Source of the DNA: Synergistaceae bacterium
GTDB lineage: Bacteria; Synergistota; Synergistia; Synergistales; Aminobacteriaceae
Direction: 5' to 3'
DNA length: 40,238 nucleotides
NCBI GenBank assembly: GCA_017449135.1
Contig: JAFSKE010000047.1
Span: 1 to 40,238 of the forward strand
In this document: piece by piece, positions 1 to 8,481 of the stretch
Layout: every line of letters starts with the position of its first letter
Numbering within the stretch: position 1 is the first letter of the stretch
Program-made: the position numbers and the translations under genes
Notes under the pieces: generated by a model
Databases searched by the model: none
Told to the model about the DNA's origin: nothing
What the model saw: the letters and a program-made list of their open reading frames with translations, nothing else

Positions 1-50
1 AGTTCCTTTTTATGTATCATTTTTACCTCAGGATTTTTTTTATAATTATA

Positions 51-83
51 AAAGAATCTCTGAGATTTTCAGAGGCTCTTTTT
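51..83. terminator. Hairpin with flanking A and T runs, likely bidirectional terminator
   Basis: CTCTGA at 58-63 pairs with TCAGAG at 69-74 around a five-base loop. Pairing extends through the flanking A-rich and T-rich arms. A T-rich tract follows on the plus strand, and the minus strand also runs into a T-rich stretch, so it could end transcripts from either side. The gene it serves on the left lies outside the window. Confidence 0.5.
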
Positions 84-107
84 GTTTCTCTTAACTTAAT
101 GACATTG

Positions 108-126
108 ACCCTTAGCAAGGGGAGAC
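108..126. repeat. Partial copy of the interspersed double-hairpin repeat
   Basis: Only the second hairpin survives: CCCTT, a short loop, then AAGGGGAGAC. It matches the corresponding half of fuller copies at 37100-37147 and 17310-17357. The first hairpin cannot be recognised next to it. Confidence 0.45.
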
Positions 127-181
127 AGAAAATACGGGGAACACACACTGCCGTTACAGAAAACTTACAAAAAGTTATAAA

Positions 182-465
182 TTAACCCTTATGTTTCATT
201 CCTCGTTCAATGCGTCCGTTTTTGCGATGTTGCTGCTACTCACGTTTGGTGTAACGCTCCGGAGGCTTCAATTCCCGACTAACGCATCTGTATATCAATC
301 CTAAGACTGATTAAATTTCGCTATTGATGGTTGAACATTTCACGGACGAAACCTATTAGCTTGATTATCGCACTTAATTTTTCTTCGTCCAACGCCCGAA
401 CATTCAGTCGCCAATGCTTAACACCGTATGAAATTTTATTCTGTCTTAGGTTTGAAGTCAAGTTA
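182..465 (-). pseudogene. Decayed coding remnant of unknown function
   Basis: Read on the minus strand, this stretch gives two protein-like segments. One (about 465-321) ends in YGVKHWRLNVRALDEEKLSA, then roughly 18 more residues, and stops at TAG. The second (310-182) contains RELKPPERYTKRE, an internal TAG, then QQHRKNGRIERGMKHKG and a stop. Neither has a convincing start codon with a ribosome binding site. The peptides look more like real protein than noise, so this is read as a broken gene, possibly two fragments of one. I do not recognise the family. The whole 84-569 interval otherwise holds only a repeat fragment and AT-rich sequence. Confidence 0.3.
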
Positions 466-569
466 ATTTATAAAATTTCTGTAACGATTTTTCACCTTCC
501 TTTCATTAAAGTTATAAAGTAGAATTATAAATTTATAGTATTTATGAGTTTCATTTAACTGTTAATCTG

Positions 570-617
570 CCTCCCCTCACTGAGGAGAGGGGAACCGCTT
601 TAAGCGGTGGAGAGGTG
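570..617 (-). repeat. Interspersed double-hairpin repeat, inverted copy
   Basis: Read on the minus strand it starts CCTCTCC, then a first hairpin (ACCGCTT pairing with AAGCGGT), then a second hairpin built from CCCCTCTCCTCA and TGAGGGGAGG. The layout matches the other copies, but the first-stem sequence is unique to this one. It lies just downstream of the garD stop. Confidence 0.7.
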
Positions 618-624
618 AGACGGG

Positions 625-2136
625 TTATGTAATGGGTGCAGGATTGAAAACGCACAGAAAATTATTCAGTCCGAAAAGTTCGGAGTAAGGTTTTTTGATA
701 CCGCCGGCAACGTCAAGAATAAAATTAAAAATATCGGTACCGACTTCCTGAATAGTTTTCTCGCCCGTAACGACAGCCCCTGCACTAATATCTATAATAT
801 CAGGCCATTGCTCTTTCAATTCGTTTCTTGAACAGACTTTTATAACCGGAGCAGCAGCCAGCCCGTAAGGTGTTCCCCTTCCCGTCATAAAAACCTGAAG
901 GCCTATCCCGCTTGCAAGCTGGCAGGTACCGCAGACGAAATCGCTTGCAGGAGTAGCGGCGAAAATCAAACCGTGCTTTGTAGGACGCTGTGCCGGAGAT
1001 AAAACTTCAACGACAGGAGATGTCCCCGACTTTGCGATAGAGCCCATAGCTTTTTCGACAATGTTGCTTAACCCGCCTTTTTTGTTTCCCGGAGCAGGAT
1101 TAGCACTTCTGTCAACCTGTTCTGCGGCAAGATAATTATCGTACCATAGCATTTCATGAGCAAGTTTGTTTCTGACATCTTCGCTGATACATCTTTCAGC
1201 AATAAAATTAACGCCGTCCCTGACTTCAGTAACTTCGCTGAAAAGTACCGTAGCTCCGCCCTTAACAAGCATATCAGCGGCATAACCGGCACATGGATTA
1301 GCCGAAACACCCGAAAAAGCGTCCGACCCTCCGCACTGCATTCCGACTAATAAATGGCTCAAGGGTAATTCTTCACGTCTGCGTTTATCGAGGATTTTTA
1401 ATTTTTTTTCGGCCATGTCAAGAATTGCATTAATCATAGCTTCATAGCCTTTGCATTCTTGTAAAATAATAACATTTTCGGGAGTATTATTTTCCGTGCC
1501 GATTAATTTATCGACCGTTAATTTCTCACAGCCTAATGACACAGCCATTAATTGACCGCCGAAATTAGGGTGTTTAGCGATATTCTGCAATGTTCTGATA
1601 GGAAATTCAGCGTTAAGAGCGTTAATAGCAACCCCGCAGCCGTAAGCATGATTAACAGCAACGACATCATCAACGTGTTTATATTTCGGCAGGATTTCAC
1701 GTTTAATTTTTTCGACGGCAACGTTCAAAACGCCCTGCACGCACTGAACAGTTGTTTGAATGCCTAAAATGTTTCGAGTGCCCGCATAAAAATCTTCGGA
1801 ATTTCTGTAGCCCATGAAAGTTTTTCTGGGAGGTTCGGGGAGATTTTTGTTAATGTTAGTTCCCCATTTCATATTTTCGAGTGAAGGAGATTTGGGAAGT
1901 CTAAGCATGTGTTCATTAATCCATGAGCCTTTTTTGATTTCGTCAAGAGCATACCCCAAGACAACGCCATATCTTATAATTTCGCCGTCTTTGGGAATGT
2001 CAGCGAGAGCAAATTTATGAGCCTGCGGAATATCCTGCAAAGTTTTAATTCCTGTCATGATTTCCGTACCCTGTTTTACATCGTGAGTTACGACAGCGAC
2101 ATTATCATTATTATTTAATATGACATAATCACGCAA
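625..2136 (-). CDS. garD: Galactarate dehydratase (UxaA family)
   Basis: Probably dehydrates D-galactarate (mucate) to 5-dehydro-4-deoxy-D-glucarate in the cytoplasm. The 503-residue product tracks the E. coli GarD layout end to end: an N-terminal SAF-type domain with DNVAVV and HKFALADIP, the central HAYGCGVAINAL segment, GMQCGGSDAFSG, GNKKGGLSNIVEKAMGSIAK, SDFVCGTCQLASG and the terminal FNPAPIT. This tail and the motif spacing favour GarD over altronate dehydratase UxaA. The start is TTG at 2136, with AAGGAGGT 7-8 bases upstream; no ATG fits as well. It is the last gene of a long minus-strand run. GudD at 15575 makes the same product from glucarate, so the two enzymes converge. The later aldolase and reductase steps are not in the window. 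Confidence 0.93.
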   Translation of the reverse strand: MRDYVILNNNDNVAVVTHDVKQGTEIMTGIKTLQDIPQAHKFALADIPKDGEIIRYGVVLGYALDEIKKGSWINEHMLRLPKSPSLENMKWGTNINKNLPEPPRKTFMGYRNSEDFYAGTRNILGIQTTVQCVQGVLNVAVEKIKREILPKYKHVDDVVAVNHAYGCGVAINALNAEFPIRTLQNIAKHPNFGGQLMAVSLGCEKLTVDKLIGTENNTPENVIILQECKGYEAMINAILDMAEKKLKILDKRRREELPLSHLLVGMQCGGSDAFSGVSANPCAGYAADMLVKGGATVLFSEVTEVRDGVNFIAERCISEDVRNKLAHEMLWYDNYLAAEQVDRSANPAPGNKKGGLSNIVEKAMGSIAKSGTSPVVEVLSPAQRPTKHGLIFAATPASDFVCGTCQLASGIGLQVFMTGRGTPYGLAAAPVIKVCSRNELKEQWPDIIDISAGAVVTGEKTIQEVGTDIFNFILDVAGGIKKPYSELFGLNNFLCVFNPAPIT

Positions 2137-2175
2137 AATTTTTACCTCCTTAATAACAACCTTTCTGTCGATTTT

Positions 2176-2256
2176 AACCTCTCTGTCAACAAGTTGAAAC
2201 GGGTACGCAGCCTCTCTGCTTGCGGGAAGGGGAACCGTGAAACGGCGGAGGGGTAA
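2176..2256. repeat. Two adjoining interspersed repeat copies, one partial
   Basis: A plus-oriented first half (ACCTCTCTGTCAAC, two bases, GTTGAAAC) is followed by an inverted copy from about 2211 (CCTCTCTGCTTGCGGG, then AACCGTGAAACGG, then CGGAGGGGT). The pair fills the gap between acyP and garD. Confidence 0.65.
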
Positions 2257-2263
2257 ACTTCAT

Positions 2264-2557
2264 CTACAGACATTCAAAATATGTTTCGTCATCTTTGACA
2301 CGTTCCTTGTAGAAAAAAATCTGTCTCACAAGTGCCATTGAAGGGCCTCGTTTTAATTTTTCCTTCATTGCTTTGACATTTTCGGGGAGACCTTGAAAAT
2401 ATACTTCAACGCTTCCGTCAAATAAATTTTCAACTGTCCCCGTCAATCCCAATCTCTCAGCCTGTTCACATGTCCAATATCGAAATCCGACATGCTGAAC
2501 TCTGCCTCTCACAACTGCACGCAATCTAACAAAATTACTTTTATCTTCGTAAGTCAT
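2264..2557 (-). CDS. acyP: Acylphosphatase
   Basis: Hydrolyses acyl phosphates (EC 3.6.1.7 family). At 97 residues it is typical in length. The signature RGRVQHVGFRYW places the phosphate-binding loop at residues 17-28, with catalytic Arg26. GTVENLFDGSVEV supplies the catalytic Asn44. Two bases separate it from the stop of the NYN-domain gene. No Shine-Dalgarno sequence is visible: the upstream bases are the A-rich last codons of that gene. Translation is therefore probably coupled to the upstream gene. The physiological substrate cannot be told from sequence. Confidence 0.9.
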   Translation of the reverse strand: MTYEDKSNFVRLRAVVRGRVQHVGFRYWTCEQAERLGLTGTVENLFDGSVEVYFQGLPENVKAMKEKLKRGPSMALVRQIFFYKERVKDDETYFECL

Positions 2558-2559
2558 TT

Positions 2560-4035
2560 TTATTTTTTTAGTGCGGGTTTATTTTGTAATTCGGCATTTC
2601 CGGTTTTCGTAAATCCTACCGACATTCCCGAAATATATTTTTCATAGAACTGCATAACTTCTCCTTCGTTCATTTTTACTTCCATTTTCATTAAAGCCCT
2701 GTTTATCACCGAAAATAAATTTAATTTGCTCAAATGATTTTCTTCAAGGTCTCGAATAACCTCCTGCAAAACAATTTCGGTTTTTAATTCAACGTTCCCG
2801 GCTCTGAAAAATTCGTCAATGTAAAAAAACGGAATGTCATTATTTTGAAGTCTCTGATAATATGCCTGTGAGCAATTATCATATTCAAGCATTACTAAAA
2901 AATTTACTTCGGGAGTCAATTCGATTAACGGCCAGAAATCACAATCGCTCGAAATTATTACGGCAGAGTCAATCATTTTTCCTGTAACCCTGCTTTCGAC
3001 AATTTCCCTGAAACATTTTATCGCCAATGCAACATCGACAGCAGATTTTTCTTCTTTTACCCTGTCAGTCAAATAATATTCAAGAGGCAGGCTGTCATTT
3101 CTTCGTAAGGCTTTCCATTGAGGCGAAGTGTGTTCGTCGTCAACTAATAAAATTTTTGCGACTTTGTTTAACATTTCCTTCTCTTCAAGGTCTTTCAAAA
3201 TTCCGATTACTTTGCAAGGGTCGGCGTTCTCACAATCTATCGCAATTATTACACGCTCTGAATTTGCGAAAAATTCTTCGGGGTCTGTCAGTGCTGCGTC
3301 TCCTGCTTCGGTTACTTTGCTCATGTCGTAAAATCTGTCATTGTTTCGTTCATACAAAATCGGCAGAAATTTTGCGTCATCTCTCAAAATATTTCCGTCG
3401 TTAGTATCAGGATCCCAATTTATAAATGACTGATAAGGAAACCAATCCCGATATTCGTTATATATTTTTGCAGCGTCTTTGTTTCCTTCGGTGGTGTTGC
3501 CTTTGATTATGAAAAATAAATTTTTGATGTAAGGCCATTTTATCCAATCGGGAAAAAATTTTTGACAGTTCGGAACGTGGGGGAGTAAATAATTATGTAC
3601 ATCAACGATATATTCATCAAGTCTTCGTCTCGCTCTTACAAATTGGATTCCGTCATCTTCGAGGGCTTTTAACGTTTCCTGAGGGACTAAATCGGGAATG
3701 GAGTTCAGATTTTTTATGTCGGAAGTCATTTCTATTAAAATTGGTTTGAAATTCTTTTGCAGCTTTGTCCTTAAATGACATAAATTCCTGACTATTCGAG
3801 CCTCCTTATCCTGATTCATTTCTTCGTAAACACTTCTATAAAATTGAGGGTTTGCGGCATCAAGTTGATTTATTCCAAAATATCTGTCGTCAACTCCTAT
3901 TAAAAATGCAATTCTTGAAACGATTTCACGTTTTGTTCCTGGTGTGTCTTTTCTGAGCGGTAAATTTTCCGAAAAACTCTGCAGCGATTCTCTTTTATTT
4001 TCGTCGAGCAGATTTGCGATACTAAAATCATTCAT
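2560..4035 (-). CDS. NYN-domain (PIN-like) protein, putative RNase
   Basis: The C-terminal part of this 491-residue protein carries a NYN/LabA-type nuclease fold: strand motif RVIIAIDCEN with Asp267 and Asn270, then SAVDVALAIK with Asp334, then ISSDCDFWPL with Asp364 and Asp366. These acidic residues match the metal-binding set of PIN-like nucleases, so metal-dependent RNase activity is likely but inferred. The first 250 residues show no domain I recognise. They are charged, predicted soluble, with no signal peptide. A short helical tail (about 410-491) follows the nuclease. AAAGGAAG lies about 15 bases before the ATG. It sits between yitT and acyP on the same strand. No partner gene points to a specific RNA target. 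Confidence 0.75.
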   Translation of the reverse strand: MNDFSIANLLDENKRESLQSFSENLPLRKDTPGTKREIVSRIAFLIGVDDRYFGINQLDAANPQFYRSVYEEMNQDKEARIVRNLCHLRTKLQKNFKPILIEMTSDIKNLNSIPDLVPQETLKALEDDGIQFVRARRRLDEYIVDVHNYLLPHVPNCQKFFPDWIKWPYIKNLFFIIKGNTTEGNKDAAKIYNEYRDWFPYQSFINWDPDTNDGNILRDDAKFLPILYERNNDRFYDMSKVTEAGDAALTDPEEFFANSERVIIAIDCENADPCKVIGILKDLEEKEMLNKVAKILLVDDEHTSPQWKALRRNDSLPLEYYLTDRVKEEKSAVDVALAIKCFREIVESRVTGKMIDSAVIISSDCDFWPLIELTPEVNFLVMLEYDNCSQAYYQRLQNNDIPFFYIDEFFRAGNVELKTEIVLQEVIRDLEENHLSKLNLFSVINRALMKMEVKMNEGEVMQFYEKYISGMSVGFTKTGNAELQNKPALKK

Positions 4036-4062
4036 AATTTTTTGTTACATCTTCCTTTCATG

Positions 4063-4935
4063 TTATAAAGTTCTCCAGCTCTTAAATCCCTGTCCTAAAA
4101 CTTCCGAAGCATCACAGATTGAAACAAATGCTCTCTCGTCATGCTCCTTCAAAAATCTTTTTAACATTACAATTTGTCTCGGTTCTAAAAGCGAAAATAA
4201 TACAGGTCTCTTTTGTCCCGTGTAACCTCCTATTCCCTCAAATTTTGTTACGCCTTTTCCAAATGAATTTATAAATTTGCTTACTTCGTCGGGAATATTT
4301 GTAATAATTACTGCCTGTTTGCGTTTGTCAAAACTTCTCGTAACGTTATCAAGCGTTATCCCGTTTATGTATAATCCAACAGCACCGTAAATTACGGATT
4401 CAAGTCCTATGATTTCGATTGAAAATGCAAGAATGAATAAATTTATGAAAATCGAAAATCTCCCGATCTCAATTCCGTAACGCCTTCTCAATGCCATTGC
4501 TATAATGTCAGTTCCTCCGCTTGAGCCTCCGACGTTAAACATCAAGCCTCCAGCAGAACCTTTTAATAATCCGACAATAACTGTTCCCATAAATTTATCT
4601 TCGGGAATTTGAATGGGATACAACGCAAAAATTGATAAAGCTGCCGAAAATGTCAAAATTGAAGTGAGAGTCAACGCTAAAAATCTTACGTTCAAATCTC
4701 TGTGAGCCCATGCAACTAACAAAATATTTCCGATTAAAACTACCCAGCTCGGCGAAATTCCGAAAACATAATTTGTTAATACTGCAATTCCTGACACTCC
4801 TAAATCAGGAAATTTATAATGAAGCGTGAAATAATTAACGGCAAATGCTTGAATCGAACTTGCAATTATGATTATTAAAACGGCTTTCCAATCGTCTCTG
4901 ATAATTTGGATAATGTGAGAATAAATTTTTTTCAT
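4063..4935 (-). CDS. YitT family membrane protein
   Basis: An integral membrane protein of the YitT/DUF161 family with a C-terminal DUF2179 domain. From the chosen ATG (290 residues) there are about five to six hydrophobic segments between residues 18 and 195, including the family hallmark GGSSGGTDIIA at about 136-146. A soluble domain follows at about 205-285 (QAVIITNIPDEVSKFI). The molecular function of the family is not established. An upstream in-frame ATG at 4974 would add 13 residues, but that extension (MSRKRQRGAGNKI) is largely translated interspersed repeat, and GGGGAG abuts that ATG with no spacing. The 4935 start is therefore preferred. Confidence 0.85.
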   Translation of the reverse strand: MKKIYSHIIQIIRDDWKAVLIIIIASSIQAFAVNYFTLHYKFPDLGVSGIAVLTNYVFGISPSWVVLIGNILLVAWAHRDLNVRFLALTLTSILTFSAALSIFALYPIQIPEDKFMGTVIVGLLKGSAGGLMFNVGGSSGGTDIIAMALRRRYGIEIGRFSIFINLFILAFSIEIIGLESVIYGAVGLYINGITLDNVTRSFDKRKQAVIITNIPDEVSKFINSFGKGVTKFEGIGGYTGQKRPVLFSLLEPRQIVMLKRFLKEHDERAFVSICDASEVLGQGFKSWRTL

Positions 4936-4950
4936 GATTTTGTTGCCTGC

Positions 4951-4994
4951 ACCTCTCTGTCTCTTGCGAGACATCTCCCCTCGAAAGGGGAGAC
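4951..4994 (+). repeat. Interspersed double-hairpin repeat overlapping the yitT leader
   Basis: A well-formed copy: ACCTCTCT, then hairpin 1 (GTCTC-TTGC-GAGAC, 4959-4972), then hairpin 2 (TCTCCCCTcgaAAGGGGAGA). Its complement contains an ATG at 4974 in frame with yitT and a GGGGAG next to it, so the repeat changes the apparent 5' end of that gene. Confidence 0.8.
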
Positions 4995-5013
4995 ATGAGA
5001 TAATAACATAAAT

Positions 5014-7086
5014 TTATGACAATACGCTTAAATCTCCAACTTCACGGAATAATTTATTGCACTGCGAAAGTAAAGCTAATCTGTTGTTTCGGATATTTTC
5101 GTCCTTGTCCATAACCATAACTTCGTCAAAGAATTTTGAAATTACCGGCGACAATTCGGAAAGCATTTTCGTTAATTCTTCCCAGTCGTAAACTTCAAGG
5201 GCTTTATTAACGGGTTCGTCAAGTCTTGAAACTTCAGCGAATAAATTTTTCTCGGCTTCAGTCGTGAATAATGATTCGTTGATTGATTTCTCTGTACCGC
5301 CTGAACTTTTCTGCAAAATGTTTTTCACTCTCACCGCTGAATTAATTAAATTCGTGAACCATTCGTTATTTTTGACATTGTTCAACGTCTCAATTAATTT
5401 CAACGCCTGATACGGAACATCGCCGATAACCGAAATTCCCAACACTGCCAGCGAATGATCAAATCCTTTTTCCTTTAATTGTCCGAGAAGTCTTTGTCTG
5501 ACAAATTCAAAAATTTTATTTTTAACTTCGTCATTAACTTCATTAATTTTGCACGATTCTGAAATTAATTCGGCTATGTTGAAATTATATTTTCTTGCAA
5601 ACAAAATTTCATTAATACATCTTGCAGCACGTCTCAAAGCATAAGGGTCTTGTGTTCCCGTAGGCTCAAGATTAACTTTATGGCAGGCCGTGATAATGTG
5701 AACTCTCTCGGCAATTCCTAAAATCGCTCCTACGTCATCGGTCGGTGTTTTGTCTGCTGCGGTTTGAGGTAAATACTGCTCGTAAAGTGCTAATGAAACT
5801 CTTGGATCTTCGCCGGAAGTTTTTGCATATTCACGACCCATAACGCCCTGTAAATCCGTAAATTCAAAAACCATGTTAGTAACCAAATCAGCCTTTGAAA
5901 GATATGCAGCTCTGTCAACGAGTGAAGCAATATCGTTGAAATTATATTTTTCACAAAGCCACGCAGCTAATTTTCTCGTCAACATGACTTTATCGTAAAC
6001 ACTTCCCAATTTTTCCTGATAAGTTACGGATTTTAATCTGTCAACATACGAAGCGAGGGGAATTTTTCTGTCTTCCTCCCAAAAGAATGCCGCGTCCTCA
6101 AGTCTTGCCCTCAAAACTCTTTCATTGCCTTCACGAATTACATTTACATCGGGAACCATGTTATTGCTGACACCGACAAAATAATTCGCAAGTTTCCCGG
6201 CTTTGTCTTTGTTTCGGACGGCGAGATATTTTTGATTCTTCTTCATTGAGGTTGTCAAAACTTCTTCGGGGATTTCGAGATATTTTTTGTCAAAACTTCC
6301 TGCGAACGGTACGGGATATTCGACAAGATATAAATTTTCTTCGAGAATTTTAGGATCCATTTCGACTTCGAGATTTCCTTCAAAATCTTTTTGTAAATTT
6401 GCGATTAGGGATTTCATTTTCTGCAAACGTTTTTCCTGATCCAAGATTACGTTATTGTCGAATAAAACGTCCATAAATTCCGAAGCGTTATTAATCTCGA
6501 TTGCCTTTTTCCCCATAAATCTGTGTCCGCTTGTTTTACGTCCCGAATTAACTTTGCCATATGTGAACGGAATAATTTTTTCGTCAGCCAGTGCGACAAT
6601 CCAGCGTATAGGCCTTGCAAATCTTACGCCGTTGCTTTCCCAATACATGCTTTTCGGGAACGTTAAACTTGAAATTAAATTTTTGAGAATGTCGGGTAAA
6701 ACGTCTAAAGTGTTTTTGCTTTCCTTAACGATTTTCGCAGAAATATATTTAACACCGTTTACTTCGATTTCAGTTAATTTATCAACATCAATTCCTTTAC
6801 CTTTTGCAAAACCTATGGCAGCCTTTGTGGGTTCTCCGTTTTCGTCATAAGAATTTTTTAACGGAGGGCCTTTGAACTCTTCAATCTGTTCTGATTGTGT
6901 GTCGCTTAAATTAGTAACTATTAAAACCAATCTTCGGGGAGTTGCATAAGTTTTTGCATCTTTGAACTCGATTCTATTAATTTTGAATGAGTCTTCAGCG
7001 TTTTTTTTCAGACTTTCGAGAGCGTCAGGAATAAATCTTGACGGAATTTCCTCAGTGCCGATTTCAAGTACAAGATTTTTAATCAT
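5014..7086 (-). CDS. glyS: Glycyl-tRNA synthetase beta subunit
   Basis: Beta chain of the bacterial alpha2-beta2 glycyl-tRNA synthetase (EC 6.1.1.14); it binds tRNA and supports the alpha catalytic chain. The 690 residues match the usual length. The N-terminus LVLEIGTEEIPSRFIPDAL is diagnostic for GlyS, followed by YATPRRLVL, the ESNGVRFARPIRWIVAL segment and EDPYALRRAA-type HD-region motifs (here TQDPYALRRAARC). The C-terminal part resembles the anticodon-binding DALR region. The start is ATG at 7086, with GAGGAG lying in the last codons of glyQ, three bases upstream of the gene. The tight spacing implies co-translation of the two subunits. Confidence 0.96.
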   Translation of the reverse strand: MIKNLVLEIGTEEIPSRFIPDALESLKKNAEDSFKINRIEFKDAKTYATPRRLVLIVTNLSDTQSEQIEEFKGPPLKNSYDENGEPTKAAIGFAKGKGIDVDKLTEIEVNGVKYISAKIVKESKNTLDVLPDILKNLISSLTFPKSMYWESNGVRFARPIRWIVALADEKIIPFTYGKVNSGRKTSGHRFMGKKAIEINNASEFMDVLFDNNVILDQEKRLQKMKSLIANLQKDFEGNLEVEMDPKILEENLYLVEYPVPFAGSFDKKYLEIPEEVLTTSMKKNQKYLAVRNKDKAGKLANYFVGVSNNMVPDVNVIREGNERVLRARLEDAAFFWEEDRKIPLASYVDRLKSVTYQEKLGSVYDKVMLTRKLAAWLCEKYNFNDIASLVDRAAYLSKADLVTNMVFEFTDLQGVMGREYAKTSGEDPRVSLALYEQYLPQTAADKTPTDDVGAILGIAERVHIITACHKVNLEPTGTQDPYALRRAARCINEILFARKYNFNIAELISESCKINEVNDEVKNKIFEFVRQRLLGQLKEKGFDHSLAVLGISVIGDVPYQALKLIETLNNVKNNEWFTNLINSAVRVKNILQKSSGGTEKSINESLFTTEAEKNLFAEVSRLDEPVNKALEVYDWEELTKMLSELSPVISKFFDEVMVMDKDENIRNNRLALLSQCNKLFREVGDLSVLS

Positions 7087-7089
7087 GAT

Positions 7090-7995
7090 TTAATTCTCCT
7101 CAAAATAAGTTCCTGTTGAATTTTCAAATTTTTCCATTAATGGGAAGCCCATTTCCTCACGTTGTTTTCTGTAAGCTGCGGCACATCTGCAGGCCAACGC
7201 TCTGACACGTGAAATATAACCTGTTCTTTCAGTAACGCTGATTGCATTTCTTGCGTCAAGTAAATTAAACGTGTGTGAGCTTTTCAAAACGTAATCATAA
7301 GCAGGCAAAACGAATCCCTTGTCTAAAATTCTTCCTGCTTCGGCTTCGTACATGCTGAAAAGTTTGAATAACATATCAGTGTCGGCAATTTCAAAATTGT
7401 AATGAGACTGTTCGATTTCATTTTGTAAATGAACATCGCCGTAAGTTGTTTTTCCTTCCCATTCGAGATCGTAAACACTGTTGACTTTTTGAACATACAT
7501 TGCGATTCTTTCGATTCCGTATGTTAATTCAGCCGGAACATTTTCCATGTCGAGACCGCCCAACTGTTGGAAATATGTAAATTGAGTGATTTCCATTCCG
7601 TCAAGCCAGACTTCCCAGCCAAGACCCCAAGCACCTGTTGAAGGATTTTCCCAATCGTCCTCGACAAATCTAATATCGTGTTCGCTCGGATCGATTCCTA
7701 AACTTGCAAGGCTCTCGATATATAAATCTTGAATATTTGAGGGTGCAGGTTTAATTATGACTTGATATTGATAATAATGCTGCAAACGGTTAGGATTTTT
7801 TCCGTAACGTCCGTCCGAAGGTCTGCGAGAAGGTTCGACATAAGCGACTCTCCAAGGCTCAGGACCTAAAACACGCAAAGCCGTTGCAGGGTTCATTGTT
7901 CCCGCACCGACTTCAATATCATAAGGCTGTTGAACGACACAACCATGACGACTCCAAAAGTTTTCAAGTCTGAAGTAGATTTCCTGAAAGTTCAA
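7090..7995 (-). CDS. glyQ: Glycyl-tRNA synthetase alpha subunit
   Basis: Catalytic chain that activates glycine and charges tRNA-Gly with GlyS. The 301-residue length and class II motifs are typical: [20 protein letters not shown] at the N-terminus, [20 protein letters not shown] (motif 2 region), [20 protein letters not shown] and [12 protein letters not shown] (motif 3 region). The start is TTG at 7995, preceded by AAAGGAG at about nine bases. No ATG lies in a suitable place, since homologous sequence begins immediately. I looked for a T-box leader upstream and found no room for one, as the preceding gene ends 19 bases away. Confidence 0.96.
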   Translation of the reverse strand: MNFQEIYFRLENFWSRHGCVVQQPYDIEVGAGTMNPATALRVLGPEPWRVAYVEPSRRPSDGRYGKNPNRLQHYYQYQVIIKPAPSNIQDLYIESLASLGIDPSEHDIRFVEDDWENPSTGAWGLGWEVWLDGMEITQFTYFQQLGGLDMENVPAELTYGIERIAMYVQKVNSVYDLEWEGKTTYGDVHLQNEIEQSHYNFEIADTDMLFKLFSMYEAEAGRILDKGFVLPAYDYVLKSSHTFNLLDARNAISVTERTGYISRVRALACRCAAAYRKQREEMGFPLMEKFENSTGTYFEEN

Positions 7996-8014
7996 ATTTA
8001 TTTTGCTCCTTTAA

Positions 8015-8368
8015 TTAAAATTTCTGAAAAAAATATGACAATAGACTTACGGCAATTCCCAACAATGCTACGTACCAGCCGAATTTTATTTGTATCGAGT
8101 CAATTTTTGCATAAATAGCCTTAATATCTCCCCGAATTTCACTAATATCTTCACGAACTTCAGCACGGAAATTTGCATTATTTTCCTTAAATTCAGCATA
8201 TGATGCCTTAAATTCAGCTAAATTTTTATCAGAGATTGCCTGCATAGTTGTAATATGTTTTTCAAGCATTTTTTCTATTGATGATATTTGCATGTCTGTT
8301 CTTTCCTGTTGATTTTTCATGCGAATATCAAATTCATTTTTTGTTACATATTGAATCGTCGGATCCAT
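8015..8368 (-). CDS. Small coiled-coil protein with C-terminal membrane anchor
   Basis: A 117-residue protein of no family I can name. Residues 10-90 are charged and heptad-like (many E, K, D, I), predicted coiled coil, with repeated AEFK and F-K/R-A motifs. Residues about 95-115 (WYVALLGIAVSLLSYFF) form one hydrophobic segment, giving a tail-anchored or bitopic topology. The layout resembles XhlA-type small membrane proteins, but the similarity is only architectural. ATG at 8368 is chosen because AAAGGAG sits eight bases before it; the in-frame GTG at 8377 would abut the ribosome binding site. It lies between the M23 peptidase and glyQ. Confidence 0.65.
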   Translation of the reverse strand: MDPTIQYVTKNEFDIRMKNQQERTDMQISSIEKMLEKHITTMQAISDKNLAEFKASYAEFKENNANFRAEVREDISEIRGDIKAIYAKIDSIQIKFGWYVALLGIAVSLLSYFFQKF

Positions 8369-8383
8369 TTTAATCACTCCTTT

Positions 8384-8479
8384 CCCCCTCCGTCAATCTT
8401 TGATTGACACCTCCCCGTAAACGGAGAGGCTGAGTCTCCCCTTGAGTAAGGGGAGATGTCTCGAAGAGACAGAGAGGTT
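8384..8479. repeat. Head-to-head pair of interspersed double-hairpin repeats
   Basis: Copy one (8384-8429, plus) has hairpin 1 GTCAATC-TTT-GATTGAC and hairpin 2 CTCCCCGTAAACGGAGAG. Copy two (8434-8479, minus) has hairpin 2 TCTCCCCTTgagtAAGGGGAGA and hairpin 1 GTCTC-GAA-GAGAC, ending in the AGAGAGGTT border. The inverted pair fills the gap between the M23 peptidase and the small membrane protein gene, both on the minus strand. Confidence 0.85.
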
Positions 8480-8481
8480 GT

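Noticed and set aside
331-522. A 63-codon plus-strand ORF in the left edge
   Set aside because: No ribosome binding site, low-complexity Ser/Phe/Ile protein, and it is antisense to the more protein-like minus-strand remnant.
7996-8014. T-box riboswitch before glyQ
   Set aside because: Only 19 bases separate glyQ from the upstream gene, and the sequence shows no T-box motif or terminator stem.
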